Shown here one piece after another: positions 9,250 through 19,128 of a DNA stretch of 64,000 nucleotides. Made by a program: the position numbers and the translations under genes. Numbering within the stretch: the first letter of the stretch is position 1; each line of letters begins with the position of its first letter. Where the stretch lies: NCBI GenBank assembly GCA_041395945.1, contig JAWKZN010000001.1:2480001-2544000 (forward strand), given 5' to 3'. The notes beneath the pieces are model-generated. The model saw only the letters and a list, made by a program, of their open reading frames with translations, ran no database searches and was not told the origin of the DNA. Source of the DNA: Pseudomonadales bacterium. GTDB lineage: Bacteria > Pseudomonadota > Gammaproteobacteria > Pseudomonadales > Azotimanducaceae.

Positions 9250-10284
9250 TCAGACAGAATTCCTGAGACGATAGTCTGAAGGGGATAGCCCGGTCTCTCG
9301 CTTGAAGGCTCTGCAGAAGTTTCCGATGTTCGAGTATCCTGCTTTCTCAGTTATTTTTTCAATCGTAAGGTCTGTTTCCACGAGGTATTTTTTGGCGGTA
9401 TTTATCCTGTGATTCAACAGAAGCTTGCGAAACGATGTCGACTCTTTCGCAAGCTTGTTAGTAAGCGTTCTAGGCGTCATATGAAACATCTCGGCAACGT
9501 GAACGATACTCGGGTACCCATCATATGTACTCAGCAACTGATCTATGGAATTGCCAATCGTGATATTTCTACGAACTTTATCCCTGATGTCGTTACACGT
9601 TTTTACAAACAGTTGTTTCGTGACTTCATCGCCACGCAACAAAGGTATCTCGGCATAGGCTTTGGGGATAGATACATATGTTCGCTTCTGGTTGAAGCGT
9701 ATTCTGTATGGCAAAAAGGACTGGTAATCCATCTCCTGCTCAAATGGAAACCCTACTTCAATATCTGAAGTAACGTAACCGACTCTTTCTTTCAATATAC
9801 CGATAAAACCTGCTGCAATCACATGGTTGTGGAACTTGAAGATAGGCTCGTAGGCCGGAGCATAATCAAAGTACGATATATACCTGTCTCCATCGAGACA
9901 GAGCTTTACCCTGGTGGCAGTACGAGTCTCAAGATACCTGGCCTGCATCTCAAGTACTTCCGGCACAGTAGAGCAGACGCCTGTGAGGGCTCCCAGAACA
10001 CCGTGATCAGAGTTAGACAGATACTCGCCAAACTTCAGCCCAATCACGGGGTCATCAACGCCAGACACTAAACTGGTATGTGCCTCAACAAACTGAGCCA
10101 CGGAAATAAACCCGTCAAGTGCTTCTGTCTGTAATTGTTCTATCCGGCGGACGGCCGCCGGTTCGATCAGACAGTCTTGTTTTTTCAGGAACTCCAGCAG
10201 CACCCTGAGGTAGTTTACAGGCACATGATTCGGGTATCTTGGTTCCACCTGGGCTTGTGCAGTTTCCTGAAATGATGGCTGCAA
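9250..10284 (-). CDS. AraC-family transcriptional regulator
   Basis: 344 residues. An N-terminal ligand-binding region of the 'arabinose-binding domain of AraC-type' kind (about 25-215) is followed by two C-terminal helix-turn-helix motifs (VAEMFHMTPRTLTNKL and ITEKAGYSNIGNFCRAFKRETGLSPSDYR, about 255-340). This OruR/ArgR-like architecture usually activates catabolic operons in response to a small organic molecule. It is the last gene of a same-strand series with the VOC protein (77 bp gap) and the molybdoenzyme genes, and is the likely local regulator of that cluster (inference). Codon use here is more A/T-rich than in groEL. Confidence 0.88.
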   Translation of the reverse strand: MQPSFQETAQAQVEPRYPNHVPVNYLRVLLEFLKKQDCLIEPAAVRRIEQLQTEALDGFISVAQFVEAHTSLVSGVDDPVIGLKFGEYLSNSDHGVLGALTGVCSTVPEVLEMQARYLETRTATRVKLCLDGDRYISYFDYAPAYEPIFKFHNHVIAAGFIGILKERVGYVTSDIEVGFPFEQEMDYQSFLPYRIRFNQKRTYVSIPKAYAEIPLLRGDEVTKQLFVKTCNDIRDKVRRNITIGNSIDQLLSTYDGYPSIVHVAEMFHMTPRTLTNKLAKESTSFRKLLLNHRINTAKKYLVETDLTIEKITEKAGYSNIGNFCRAFKRETGLSPSDYRLRNSV

Positions 10285-10361
10285 TATATCCCATCAAACA
10301 GAAAATGCACATGCCGGGTCCAGTAATGCCAGGTTACCGATGGTTTCTACATTTTGAGCGC

Positions 10362-10931
10362 TCAGCGATTCGCAGACTGCTGCGGAGTCGATGCGGGTCC
10401 TTCATGGTATTGGAGCAATGTAGCTGCATCTGCTCCATTTCGCAGTTTCTCAAGCAACTCGTCCGGATCATAATCGACACCAATCGGGTTCTTTGTAAAA
10501 GCCTCCCCCAGCATGAACTCGTTAGCCTGATCCGCAGTGTCGAATGTATCAACCTGCAGTTCGATATGATTACCGTCAGGGTCGCCATAGTACATGGATA
10601 TGGTCATACCATGATGCACGCACCAGTGTGGCTCTATCCCCATTTTCTTGAGTCGAGCATAGTTCTCGAGCAAATCAGCAATCGACGCATAGGTAAAGGC
10701 TACGTGCTCAACTGTCCCGGAAGCAGACGATAGTTTCTGCTCAGCATCCGGATCCACCGCACAAAGATCAATAAGTGCTATTCGATGATGCTCCTCATCA
10801 AAACTAAGAAACGCCAGAAGAGGATTTTGAAACCTGACATCTGCTTCAAGTACATCCTGATACCATTTGAGCATCTCAGGGAATCGCCTCGTCTGAAACA
10901 CGAAGTGTGCTAGTTGAATTGGTTTTACCAT
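10362..10931 (-). CDS. VOC-family extradiol-dioxygenase-like protein
   Basis: 189 residues. The N-terminal 135 residues show the metal-ligand pattern of VOC dioxygenases: His in IQLAHFVFQT, His in GTVEHVAFTY and Glu in GNHIELQVD. An uncharacterised about 50-residue tail follows. Such proteins include biphenyl-2,3-diol or catechol 2,3-dioxygenases, which cleave vicinal diol rings with Fe(II). The position 31 bp after a transhydroxylase-like gene pair suggests it acts on a hydroxylated aromatic made by that enzyme (inference). Ring-cleavage activity is not proven by sequence. Confidence 0.75.
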   Translation of the reverse strand: MVKPIQLAHFVFQTRRFPEMLKWYQDVLEADVRFQNPLLAFLSFDEEHHRIALIDLCAVDPDAEQKLSSASGTVEHVAFTYASIADLLENYARLKKMGIEPHWCVHHGMTISMYYGDPDGNHIELQVDTFDTADQANEFMLGEAFTKNPIGVDYDPDELLEKLRNGADAATLLQYHEGPASTPQQSANR

Positions 10932-10962
10932 GTCTGCTATCTCCAGTTATTTTGTGTATCGA

Positions 10963-11802
10963 CTACATCAGCTTTATTTCACCCAGATACAGGCTTTCGT
11001 CCAGTTTTGTTTCAACTGACGATTTACCGTGCTCTGCATGGGCTATCAATACGGTGTAAGCGCCGCTTCCTGGTGGCAGCTTGTCCAGCTTGAACTCACC
11101 AAATGCGTCTGTTTCGGTCTCCCCAAGCTGCCGGTCTCTCTGGAACAGGGTCACCTGTGCTCCTTGCACACACTCCTGCACACCCTCAACACTCGTGGTG
11201 ACCGTTCCGCCAATGAAACATTCGGTGTAGCGGTACAGGTTGCGATAGTAAACACGAGGCATGGTTTTCAATTCCGGTTTCAGAACCTGCAAATTCTCCT
11301 CATCGACCCGCTTGCGCATGTCACTGTCTGTAACCCTGATCGCTTCAAGGGCACCCGTCGGGCACGATTGCACACAGCGTGGTTTCGACCAGCCCTGATC
11401 CAGCAGATGTGCATCGAAGTACCAGCTCTGCGGTAACTGACGTTGCCCGTTCCAGACAATGGCACCGTAAGGACAGGACCTGGCTATGTCTTCTCGACCC
11501 TTTGCCTTCACTGGATCCATGATCACGATGCCGTCATCCCGCTTTTGTACCGCATCACCTCCCACCTTTTTGCAGGGCGGGTTGTCACAGTGATTGCACA
11601 TGCTGACAAGATAGGCTGTATCCACAACCGGAGCCTGTCCCCGCACGTTACGCGTTATGGAAATCAGCTCAGCACCTTCCTCGGCAGCCGGTGCGCTGTA
11701 ACCCTCAAATTCATTTCCTACATGTTCATCCTTTGTGGATAGCACGCAGTTATTGCAGTTCTCACAGAGTTCAACATCAATGACCAGGTTCCATTTTTCC
11801 AT
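10963..11802 (-). CDS. Fe-S subunit of pyrogallol-transhydroxylase-like molybdoenzyme
   Basis: 279 residues. The first about 195 residues carry the Cys clusters of an NrfC/DmsB-like ferredoxin subunit (CENCNNC; CNHCDNPPCKK; SCPYGAIVW; CVQSCPTGAL). The last about 80 residues (FIGGTVTTSVEGVQECVQGAQVTLF...DAFGEFKLDKLPPG) form a carboxypeptidase-regulatory/Ig-like beta domain. Ferredoxin domains plus this beta domain are characteristic of the small subunit of pyrogallol-phloroglucinol transhydroxylase, as known from family literature. It starts 6 bp after the Mo subunit stop. There is no Tat signal, so a cytoplasmic enzyme is expected. Confidence 0.82.
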   Translation of the reverse strand: MEKWNLVIDVELCENCNNCVLSTKDEHVGNEFEGYSAPAAEEGAELISITRNVRGQAPVVDTAYLVSMCNHCDNPPCKKVGGDAVQKRDDGIVIMDPVKAKGREDIARSCPYGAIVWNGQRQLPQSWYFDAHLLDQGWSKPRCVQSCPTGALEAIRVTDSDMRKRVDEENLQVLKPELKTMPRVYYRNLYRYTECFIGGTVTTSVEGVQECVQGAQVTLFQRDRQLGETETDAFGEFKLDKLPPGSGAYTVLIAHAEHGKSSVETKLDESLYLGEIKLM

Positions 11803-11808
11803 CGTTCC

Positions 11809-14800
11809 CTACCCAGCTTTCTGCCTGAGTTCTCGTGCCTGGTTCAAGGCCGCCACGTCCTGCCATTTCTCAACCTGGACAAGGGTGGAATTTGGACTCA
11901 TGGAATGAGTGCCTGCTGCCTGCGGACGATCCGGCGTCAGGAGATTGAGGCAGCCACCGATGTCAATCGATTCATTGTTGACAACGAGCATCTGATACTT
12001 TGCGCTGGCCTGGTAAGTCTTGACCACACCAGTACCGAGAGTGGGTGCAATGTCAGCGGCACAAATAACGGTCCCCCTGTCATTGAAGATCTTCACCAGA
12101 TCATGCTGTTCAATGCCACGTGCCTGCGCATCCTGGGGGCTCAAGCGCAGGATCCAGTAATAGTGGCCATCCAGCAGAACGCGGTGATCTCTGATCTGGT
12201 CCGTAAAACCCTTGCCGTCTGCAAAAGTATGAAAACTGAATCGGCTGTGGGTTGCGATCATCTGCAGGGGATATTTGTCAGCCAGCTCCTTGGTGTTAGG
12301 TCCTTCCCATGAGGTCATGTAACGATTCACCGCGGGTCGTTCAGGATGTTTGGCCTCCATTCGCTTCAGGATAGTCGGTACGAACTCAAGCTTACCGCTC
12401 GGAGTTTGCAGGCCATATCCATATTGATCTTCATACTGGCATGGCAGCGGGTGAGGTTCGGGCAGATCCTTCCTTCGACCCTCGGCAAACCAGTTCATCA
12501 CAAGAGGTGATTTGACAGATTCATCTTCACAGGGCACAACAAAATATCCCTTTTCGACAAACTTCTTCCAGGAAATATGTTGTGGCAAATCGGATGACTC
12601 GTAGACCCGTTTGCACCAGTCAAATTCACTGCAACCTTCTGTAAAGACAGTGCCCAGACCCAGACGCTCAAGTATTTCGCGGAAGATCTGATAATCGGAT
12701 TTTGATTCGCCCAGAGGTTCAATACACTTGTGTTGCAGGGCAATTACCCTGTGATTCAGCTGGCTGAAACCATGATGTATATATCCTCCGGAGTTGGCCC
12801 ACTCGCCAATATCCCAGCGTTCAAGCGATGAACATGCAGGCAGAATCAGGTCGGAAAATTCCGCCTCGCCTTCCATGAAAATCGACTGGTTGATGACGCA
12901 CTCAATACTTTCATGCCGATAGGCATCCACCCAACGACCTGTTTTAGTCGCGGTACTGAAGACTGAACCACCATAACGGTAGATCATGCGGATGGGAGAG
13001 AAACCATCCACCGGATACTTAAATGGGGCAAACTGACCTTCCTGTGAGAAAGGCTCCCACAGGTATCCTTCGGCTTCACCGTTGATGATTGCCTCGGGAA
13101 TCTTCTGTTTGGGGATGAGCTGTTTTACCGGGTTCATGCTGAGCACATGCGGCATGCGCTGGTAGTTGTTCACCGCATTGCCCGTATTGTTCAGATCACC
13201 CGAGATACCGCCATCTGCATACCCTGGAAAGTAGAAGTCCAGGTCAAGGCGACCGCCACCCTGCAGATTCCCCATATTGATGCCAGGTTTACCCCAGCCC
13301 TGCATCGCCATCATCTGGATCATGCATCGGGCCCATTGAATACCCGTTGCACCCCGTCCTGCGCCACCAAATCCGGTTCCATTGACACCACAACCAAGAT
13401 AGGTTTTTTTACTTCCCCAGGAGCGTGCTAACGCTCGTACATCCCTGGCTGGAACACCTGTTTCTGATTCCTGCCATTCAGGTGTTTTTGGTATTCCGTC
13501 CTCCGTGCCGAGGAGGTAATCCTTCCATTCATCAAACCCTGTTGTACGGGTCGCGACATAGTCCCTGTCATAGAGATCTTCACGAACCCAGATGTACATG
13601 ATGGCAATCGCCAGTGCAGCATCGGTTGCGGGTTTGATGGGAATCCATTTACCACCCAGCAATTGAGCAGTTGCATTGTAATGTGGATCAATATGCACAA
13701 ACTCAATACCGAGCTTTTTCGCCCACAGGCGTCTCTGTGTTCCTTCGAACCCGCCATAGGCACCATTGGTACTCTCGGGGTCAGAAGACCAGAAGATAAT
13801 CTGATCTGCTTCCTGCAGGCAGTCCTCCATGGTGCCATAGTCAGGAGCGACACCGACCCGTGCACTATGTCCTACATGGTGCTGTGCTCCCCAGTACCAT
13901 CCTTCCCAGCTATCCGGATTCATGGCCATTCTTGTAAACCCGATAGTATTGGCAAACCTTGTATGGGCACTCAGGTAATATCCGATATTCCCCCATTGGT
14001 GGTGGGAAGAAGTCGGCATGAAAATCGAACCGGGACCATGCACTTTTTTCTGTCGTTTGATCTCGTTGGCGACTATATCCAGGGCTTCGTCCCAGCTGAT
14101 TCTCTCGTAACCGGATATCCCGCGATTCTGTGGGTTACGTTCCCCACCCGGATCGTAGTCGACCCTTTTCATTGGATGCAGAATACGTTTGTCTGAATAA
14201 ACCGTACTCTTCAGAGACAGGGCATGAGGTGCGACTGTTGCCTGTCGTCTGGGGCGGAACTTCTGACCTCTTGTTTCAATCTCCCAGCTTTGTGCATCTT
14301 CGTCCGTCAGATCGATGGGCGTGACTCTCAGTATTCTTTTATCTTTAACAAAGACATGCAGGGGGCCACCATTGGTAATAGTTGTATAGCGCCTGCTGCC
14401 ATCGACCATATTCTGGCCATAGGAAAAGCCTTCATACATCATTCTGCTCAAAAGCGGCGACAGCCAAGAACCAATGACATCGGATCCTTCAATGACGACC
14501 AGAAAATTTTTTGCGGCATGGACTTTGAAAGCATTATCGATATTGGGCCTGAGGAACTTGAGGGCGATATCCGCATTCTTGAAAACCAGCGAGAGATCAG
14601 GGGCTGGATGTATACCGGGGAAGGATCTGACCTTTCCCGCCGCTACTTTGAAGTAGCGACCCATTGATCCATTCCTGAGTTTGAGCTGGAAGGTGCAATC
14701 GTGTTTCGCCAGTTCCTCACGGAAAGATGAATGCCTCCATGCGGTGAAATTCAGCAGGGGTGCGAGCCAGAACAGGATCAACCGAACAACTGAGTTCTTC

Positions 14801-14820
14801 AGACAATTGAATATCTTCAT
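11809..14820 (-). CDS. Mo-bis-MGD catalytic subunit, pyrogallol-transhydroxylase-like, with SCP2-like N-terminal extension
   Basis: 1003 residues. From about residue 150 on it is a DMSO-reductase-superfamily protein with family blocks such as FMPTSSHHQWGNIGYYLS, a PDSWEGWYWG segment near 302-310 and the C-terminal molydopterin-binding domain (LQMIATHSRFSFHTF). The Asp-Ser pair near 303-304 corresponds in context to the Mo-ligand serine region of transhydroxylase. There is no N-terminal Cys cluster, as in that family. Residues 1-150 are extra: a hydrophobic helix (about 10-27) and a region (about 40-125) resembling an SCP2 lipid-binding domain. No twin-arginine motif is seen. It is the first gene of the operon with the Fe-S, VOC and AraC genes. 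Confidence 0.82.
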   Translation of the reverse strand: MKIFNCLKNSVVRLILFWLAPLLNFTAWRHSSFREELAKHDCTFQLKLRNGSMGRYFKVAAGKVRSFPGIHPAPDLSLVFKNADIALKFLRPNIDNAFKVHAAKNFLVVIEGSDVIGSWLSPLLSRMMYEGFSYGQNMVDGSRRYTTITNGGPLHVFVKDKRILRVTPIDLTDEDAQSWEIETRGQKFRPRRQATVAPHALSLKSTVYSDKRILHPMKRVDYDPGGERNPQNRGISGYERISWDEALDIVANEIKRQKKVHGPGSIFMPTSSHHQWGNIGYYLSAHTRFANTIGFTRMAMNPDSWEGWYWGAQHHVGHSARVGVAPDYGTMEDCLQEADQIIFWSSDPESTNGAYGGFEGTQRRLWAKKLGIEFVHIDPHYNATAQLLGGKWIPIKPATDAALAIAIMYIWVREDLYDRDYVATRTTGFDEWKDYLLGTEDGIPKTPEWQESETGVPARDVRALARSWGSKKTYLGCGVNGTGFGGAGRGATGIQWARCMIQMMAMQGWGKPGINMGNLQGGGRLDLDFYFPGYADGGISGDLNNTGNAVNNYQRMPHVLSMNPVKQLIPKQKIPEAIINGEAEGYLWEPFSQEGQFAPFKYPVDGFSPIRMIYRYGGSVFSTATKTGRWVDAYRHESIECVINQSIFMEGEAEFSDLILPACSSLERWDIGEWANSGGYIHHGFSQLNHRVIALQHKCIEPLGESKSDYQIFREILERLGLGTVFTEGCSEFDWCKRVYESSDLPQHISWKKFVEKGYFVVPCEDESVKSPLVMNWFAEGRRKDLPEPHPLPCQYEDQYGYGLQTPSGKLEFVPTILKRMEAKHPERPAVNRYMTSWEGPNTKELADKYPLQMIATHSRFSFHTFADGKGFTDQIRDHRVLLDGHYYWILRLSPQDAQARGIEQHDLVKIFNDRGTVICAADIAPTLGTGVVKTYQASAKYQMLVVNNESIDIGGCLNLLTPDRPQAAGTHSMSPNSTLVQVEKWQDVAALNQARELRQKAG

Positions 14821-14938
14821 GGCTCAAATCTTGTCACCAGGAGTAGCGCGCGGAAAATATCAGTAGAAGAGCAAATTGCTGTCATTTCAGGAAAAAGACA
14901 ATGAAAAGGAGAAACACTCCTCGAGGTAACAGACCCCA

Positions 14939-15236
14939 TCAGGAAGCGGCAAGGAGATTGTTCTGAGCCGATCGCCGGCGCACAGCATAACGAGGTGCAC
15001 GTTGCTTGAGATGCGCCAGAACAGTTTGGATCACGTCCGGATCGGTAACATCCGCAATCACCCTAAGTGTGCCACCGCACAGCGGACGGACTGATATATC
15101 ACTAAAAAATGCGCGCTTAAGCCGCTCCGCCCAGGTTAATGGCGCAATCGGCAGTGCCTGATCGACAGCCGTTCGAGCCGAGGTCGCTATTGTCTTGTTT
15201 TCGGGTTTATCGCGCGGGTGCGGACTCCCGCAGCAT
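14939..15236 (-). pseudogene. C-terminal remnant of an IS91-type transposase
   Basis: Translating the minus strand gives about 98 residues ending at TGA 14939-14941, with the typical IS91-family C-terminus: a PLTWAERLKRAF segment, a degenerate Cys motif (RPLCGGTLRVIADVTDPD) and VIQTVLAHLKQRAPRY. The first Cys pair of the usual zinc motif is partly lost and no upstream catalytic region or start codon exists, so this is a decayed fragment. It abuts the carboxylase gene and lies just upstream of the molybdoenzyme operon, so the insertion may have rearranged that promoter region. Confidence 0.75.
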
Positions 15237-15244
15237 TACATGAA

Positions 15245-18200
15245 TCAGGGCCTGAACTGCAGCGCACGGGGGACGAGCTGTGCTGGCTGGGTTGCCACCC
15301 GATAGGCGCCACCCACCCACTCGCAGATGTAGCGCCGGGTATCCCTCGGGTCGACCATCTCCTCCATCTGAAAACGATTCAGCGGACCGATCGGGCCGCG
15401 CGCGCTTTCGATTCGCTCCATCAGCTCCTCACGCAGCGCGACCGGGTCCTCGGCTTCAGCCAGCTGACGCTTGTAGGCGGCTTCGATCCCGCCTTCCGGC
15501 GGAATTCCGCCCACATCGGCAGCAGGCCAGACCACACGGACCGCAGGCTTGGATCTCGGCGTCGCGTAGTTGTTGCCCGCTACACCGAAGCTGCGCCGCA
15601 TCAGCACCGTGAACAGCGGCACCTTCATCTGAGCGAAAGCCACCATCCACTCACCGCCTTTGCGGATGGTACCGGCCAGCTCGTGCTCCAGACCGACAGC
15701 GAAGCCCGGGTTATCGATCAGGCTTACCACCGGCAGATGAAACAGATCGCATAGATCCAGATGACGGGTAAGCTTGTCGCACCCATCCGCTGTCAACGCC
15801 CCGCCGTTCGCGTGCTGGCTGTCCGATGCAATGATGCCGACCGGGTGTCCGTTGAAGCGGGCAAATCCCGTCACCTGATCCGTGCCCCAGAGCGGACCGA
15901 TCTCGAAGAATGAATCCAGGTCGGCCATCAGTCTGATCGCCTTGCGCACGTCAAACGTGGTGGTGCGCTTGCGCGGAATCAGCGTGAAGAGTTCTTCTTC
16001 GCGGCGATCGGGTGGATCAGCCGGATCGGGCGCTCGCACGGGCGGCGCTTCGTAAACACTGGAGGGGAGGTAGGAAAGGAAGCGCCGTGCTATTGTGAAC
16101 GCGTCTTCTTCAGACTCAGCCAGATTATCCACCGAACCATTCCGGCAGTGGATGTGCCAGCCGCCGAGATCCTCCTTGCTGATGTCATAACCCATGGCAT
16201 GGGAAACCACCGGCGGACCTGCCACAAAGAGTTGCGCGATATCCCGAACCATGACAGAGAAGTGGCCGAGCACGGCTTTTGCTGCACCTATTCCCACCAC
16301 GCTGCCGAGCAACAGGTTTACCACCGGCACTGTGGAGAGCTGCTCCGCGTACATGCTGCTGCCGAGATGCCCCGGCAGAAAAGAGCCGCCACCACCCGCG
16401 ACCCGCGGTCGACCGGCCTGAATCGCGCCGGAACTCTCTTTGGCACTGCTTTCGCCGGGTTTTTTCTGTTCTGGCACCATGGCGGCCACGCTGCCGCCAC
16501 CAGAGGAGCCATCTAATAATCGAATCGACGGGATCTGCATCTCGATAGAGAGTCTGTCCAGGTAACCGCTCTTCGCAGCAATGGCACCATCTGCATGGCC
16601 ACCGCGAGAGGTGAAGTCATCGGCGCATACGACGCTCGTCCGACCTTCGATACTGCCCCAGCCCCCCACACTGTTCGCCGGTGTGAAGGCCGATATCCCG
16701 CCGTACTCATCATAAGACGCGAACCCCGCGATGGAGCCCACTTCCCGGAAAGAACCAGGATCAAGCAACAGGTCGATACGTTCTCGACAGGTGAGTTTGC
16801 CGCGATCACGCTGACGTACCACCCCCGGGTCTTCCGATCCGGGTGACAGACGCGCCTCGGCCAGCCCGCGAAGTGTCTCCATCTCTTCCAGCGTAGGCGC
16901 CCAGGTGCCTTCACCATAGGACACAGCCCCGGAGCCCATGGTTGACTCGGCAGGAAGGATGGCAAGCAAGACCTGGCCGGCGCCAACGCTGTCCCCTTCA
17001 GCCAACGCCAGCGTAGCGACGATAGTTCCCGCACAAGGCGCGGTGATTATCGACTCCATCTTCATCGCGCTGATCACCAGCAGCGTTTCTCCCGCGGCCA
17101 CTATATCTCCCTCTCCCACCGCAATACTGACCACAGTTCCAGCCATGGGTGCTTCCACCCCGCGCTGGCCTTCACCAATGGACAGGCTCGGCAACTGGGC
17201 CGGAACGGCAGCAGCCGATCGGCCGCGGCTGCCAAGACCGATGGACTGCTGCTCAAGCAACGCAACCGCAGCACCCTTCAGCGCAACACCAACGGCGGGA
17301 ACACCAAGTTCAGGGTTCTCCGTGAGCAGCGTCGTCCTCGCATCTCCGGCCAGAACGGTTTTGTGACCAAGGATGTTCATCAACTGTGGCAGGTTGGTGG
17401 GCAGGCCCGCCACATGGAACTCTGCAAGTGCGCGCCGGGTCCGTTCGGCCGTGGCAGCAAAACTCGTTCCCTGGGTGGAACTGCAGATCACTTTGGCGAG
17501 CAGCGGATCGAATTGTGGGGGCGGAGCGTAGCCTGCATAACCATTGCCATCGACTCGCACACCGGCGCCGGATGGCTCCTTGTAGGCGCTGATGGCGCCG
17601 ACCCCCTGGGCCACCACCCTGGCCTGAATGGCGAAGCCACGGGGCTCACCTACCTGAGCCTGATCTGCCAACCCCAGCTCGACGAGTCGCGCACCTGCTG
17701 CGATCCGAAACTGCGCTTCCACGAGATCCACACTCATAACCTGTTCAGTCACCGTATGCTCAACCTGAATGCGTGGATTACACTCAATGAAATAGTGTTC
17801 GCCGCTATCCGGCGTAACAAGAAATTCCACAGTTCCCGCATTTCGATAGCCGGCAGCACGCACCATTTTCACCGCATCTGCGAACATCGTCGCCCGGACT
17901 GCGTCAGCCAGCCCGGGAGCCGGTGCAATTTCGATGACTTTCTGATGGCGCAGTTGTACGGAGCAGTCTCTATCCCATAGATGCACCACATCACCCGTAT
18001 CATCCGCCAGTACCTGTACTTCAATGTGACGCGGACGAACCACCACCTTCTCGATAAACAGGGTGCCGTTGCCAAATGCAGCAAGCGCCTCACCGGCACA
18101 ACGGTCGAAGGCGCCAGGCATGTCCTCGGCGCGCTCCACCAGGCGCATACCGCGCCCGCCGCCCCCGGCGGATGCCTTCAGCATCACCGGGTAGCCTGTG

Positions 18201-18658
18201 TCGTCTGCGCATGCTGTTGCTTCTGCGGCATCACGAACTGCGCCACTACTTCCGGGTATAACCGGTATTCCCAGTTCCAGAGCGAATGCCCGGGAGCGCA
18301 CCTTGTCACCGAACAGGCTCAGAACCTCAGCACTGGGTCCGATGAAAACAAGGTTTTCTTCCGCACAGCGTTCGGCAAAGAGGGAATTCTCGGAGAGAAA
18401 CCCGTACCCGGGGTGGACAGCGTCGCAACCGGCAGATCTGGCAATCTCGATCAGCGACTCCATATCCAGGTACGCGGCAACCGGATCGCTCGGATCCGAG
18501 ACCTTCAGCTCATGGGCTTCGGTCACGTAGCGTGTGTGTAGAGAAAGTGCGTCTACCGGCGCATATACACCCACTGATTCGACTCCGAGCGCAGCCGCTG
18601 CCTTAGCGATGCGGCCGGCGATCTCGCCTCGATTGGCTATCAGTACCCGCCTGAACAT
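15245..18658 (-). CDS. Single-chain biotin-dependent acyl-CoA carboxylase (BC-BCCP-CT fusion)
   Basis: 1137 residues; the start at 18658 has a GAGGAAAGG ribosome site and gives the usual MFRRVLIANRGEIA N-terminus. Order: biotin carboxylase (about 1-445; ATP loop AGGGGRGM, catalytic EVQVLAD and FIECNPRIQVEHTVTE), biotin-carrier domain (about 495-575; biotinyl Lys in SAMKMES) and carboxyltransferase (about 600-1130, with paired crotonase-like halves). The enzyme carboxylates an acyl-CoA using bicarbonate and ATP. The single-polypeptide layout recalls the long-chain acyl-CoA carboxylase (LCC) class rather than separate PCC or MCC subunits. Substrate unknown. It stands alone, its 3' end next to the IS91 remnant. 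Confidence 0.9.
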   Translation of the reverse strand: MFRRVLIANRGEIAGRIAKAAAALGVESVGVYAPVDALSLHTRYVTEAHELKVSDPSDPVAAYLDMESLIEIARSAGCDAVHPGYGFLSENSLFAERCAEENLVFIGPSAEVLSLFGDKVRSRAFALELGIPVIPGSSGAVRDAAEATACADDTGYPVMLKASAGGGGRGMRLVERAEDMPGAFDRCAGEALAAFGNGTLFIEKVVVRPRHIEVQVLADDTGDVVHLWDRDCSVQLRHQKVIEIAPAPGLADAVRATMFADAVKMVRAAGYRNAGTVEFLVTPDSGEHYFIECNPRIQVEHTVTEQVMSVDLVEAQFRIAAGARLVELGLADQAQVGEPRGFAIQARVVAQGVGAISAYKEPSGAGVRVDGNGYAGYAPPPQFDPLLAKVICSSTQGTSFAATAERTRRALAEFHVAGLPTNLPQLMNILGHKTVLAGDARTTLLTENPELGVPAVGVALKGAAVALLEQQSIGLGSRGRSAAAVPAQLPSLSIGEGQRGVEAPMAGTVVSIAVGEGDIVAAGETLLVISAMKMESIITAPCAGTIVATLALAEGDSVGAGQVLLAILPAESTMGSGAVSYGEGTWAPTLEEMETLRGLAEARLSPGSEDPGVVRQRDRGKLTCRERIDLLLDPGSFREVGSIAGFASYDEYGGISAFTPANSVGGWGSIEGRTSVVCADDFTSRGGHADGAIAAKSGYLDRLSIEMQIPSIRLLDGSSGGGSVAAMVPEQKKPGESSAKESSGAIQAGRPRVAGGGGSFLPGHLGSSMYAEQLSTVPVVNLLLGSVVGIGAAKAVLGHFSVMVRDIAQLFVAGPPVVSHAMGYDISKEDLGGWHIHCRNGSVDNLAESEEDAFTIARRFLSYLPSSVYEAPPVRAPDPADPPDRREEELFTLIPRKRTTTFDVRKAIRLMADLDSFFEIGPLWGTDQVTGFARFNGHPVGIIASDSQHANGGALTADGCDKLTRHLDLCDLFHLPVVSLIDNPGFAVGLEHELAGTIRKGGEWMVAFAQMKVPLFTVLMRRSFGVAGNNYATPRSKPAVRVVWPAADVGGIPPEGGIEAAYKRQLAEAEDPVALREELMERIESARGPIGPLNRFQMEEMVDPRDTRRYICEWVGGAYRVATQPAQLVPRALQFRP

Positions 18659-18732
18659 TGCTGCCTTTCCTCTATTGCTGCCCGGACCCACCGAAAGACT
18701 GACCGACGGACCAGACCATGTCCAGCGACGTC

Positions 18733-19128
18733 CTACTCACCCTGTTGGATGATATTGCGATCACACAGATGCTCTTCAGTCTGTATGACTTCCAAACCCA
18801 TCATCTCAGGCATCTCATCAAAGCGGGGATCGTCTCGAATAGGGTCCCACCATCTGGCGGGCAGCAAACTTCCCAGCAGATACTGTTTCCGGTTTTCTAT
18901 CCCGGCCCGGATAGACTTGAACGTATTGTCGATCTCACCAAGCGCAAGACAGTCAAGGGCGAGTGAAAGGTTCTCAGTCAGATCAAAACGCTTATCCAGG
19001 AAGATGCTTTTTGCCTTCTCCCTATCGCCCGTGGCCGCGAAGAGGCGTATGTATCGCTCCGGCAGCGAATTCCGATCCAGACGCCACCCCTTTTTTATGA
19101 TGAACCCAGGCATCTGCCCTTGAAACAC
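18733..19128 (-). pseudogene. C-terminal fragment of a TPR-type protein, truncated by an IS remnant
   Basis: The frame yields 131 residues. From about residue 14 on it reads as helical TPR-like repeats (YIRLFAATGDREKAKSIFL, SLALDCLALGEIDNTF) ending in WWDPIRDDPRFDEMPEMMG, a C-terminus common in CadC-like or adenylate-cyclase-like TPR regulators. The N-terminal domains are missing, and the first dozen residues overlap the opposite-strand IS481-type remnant. The original gene was probably cut at about 19100. Confidence 0.55.
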
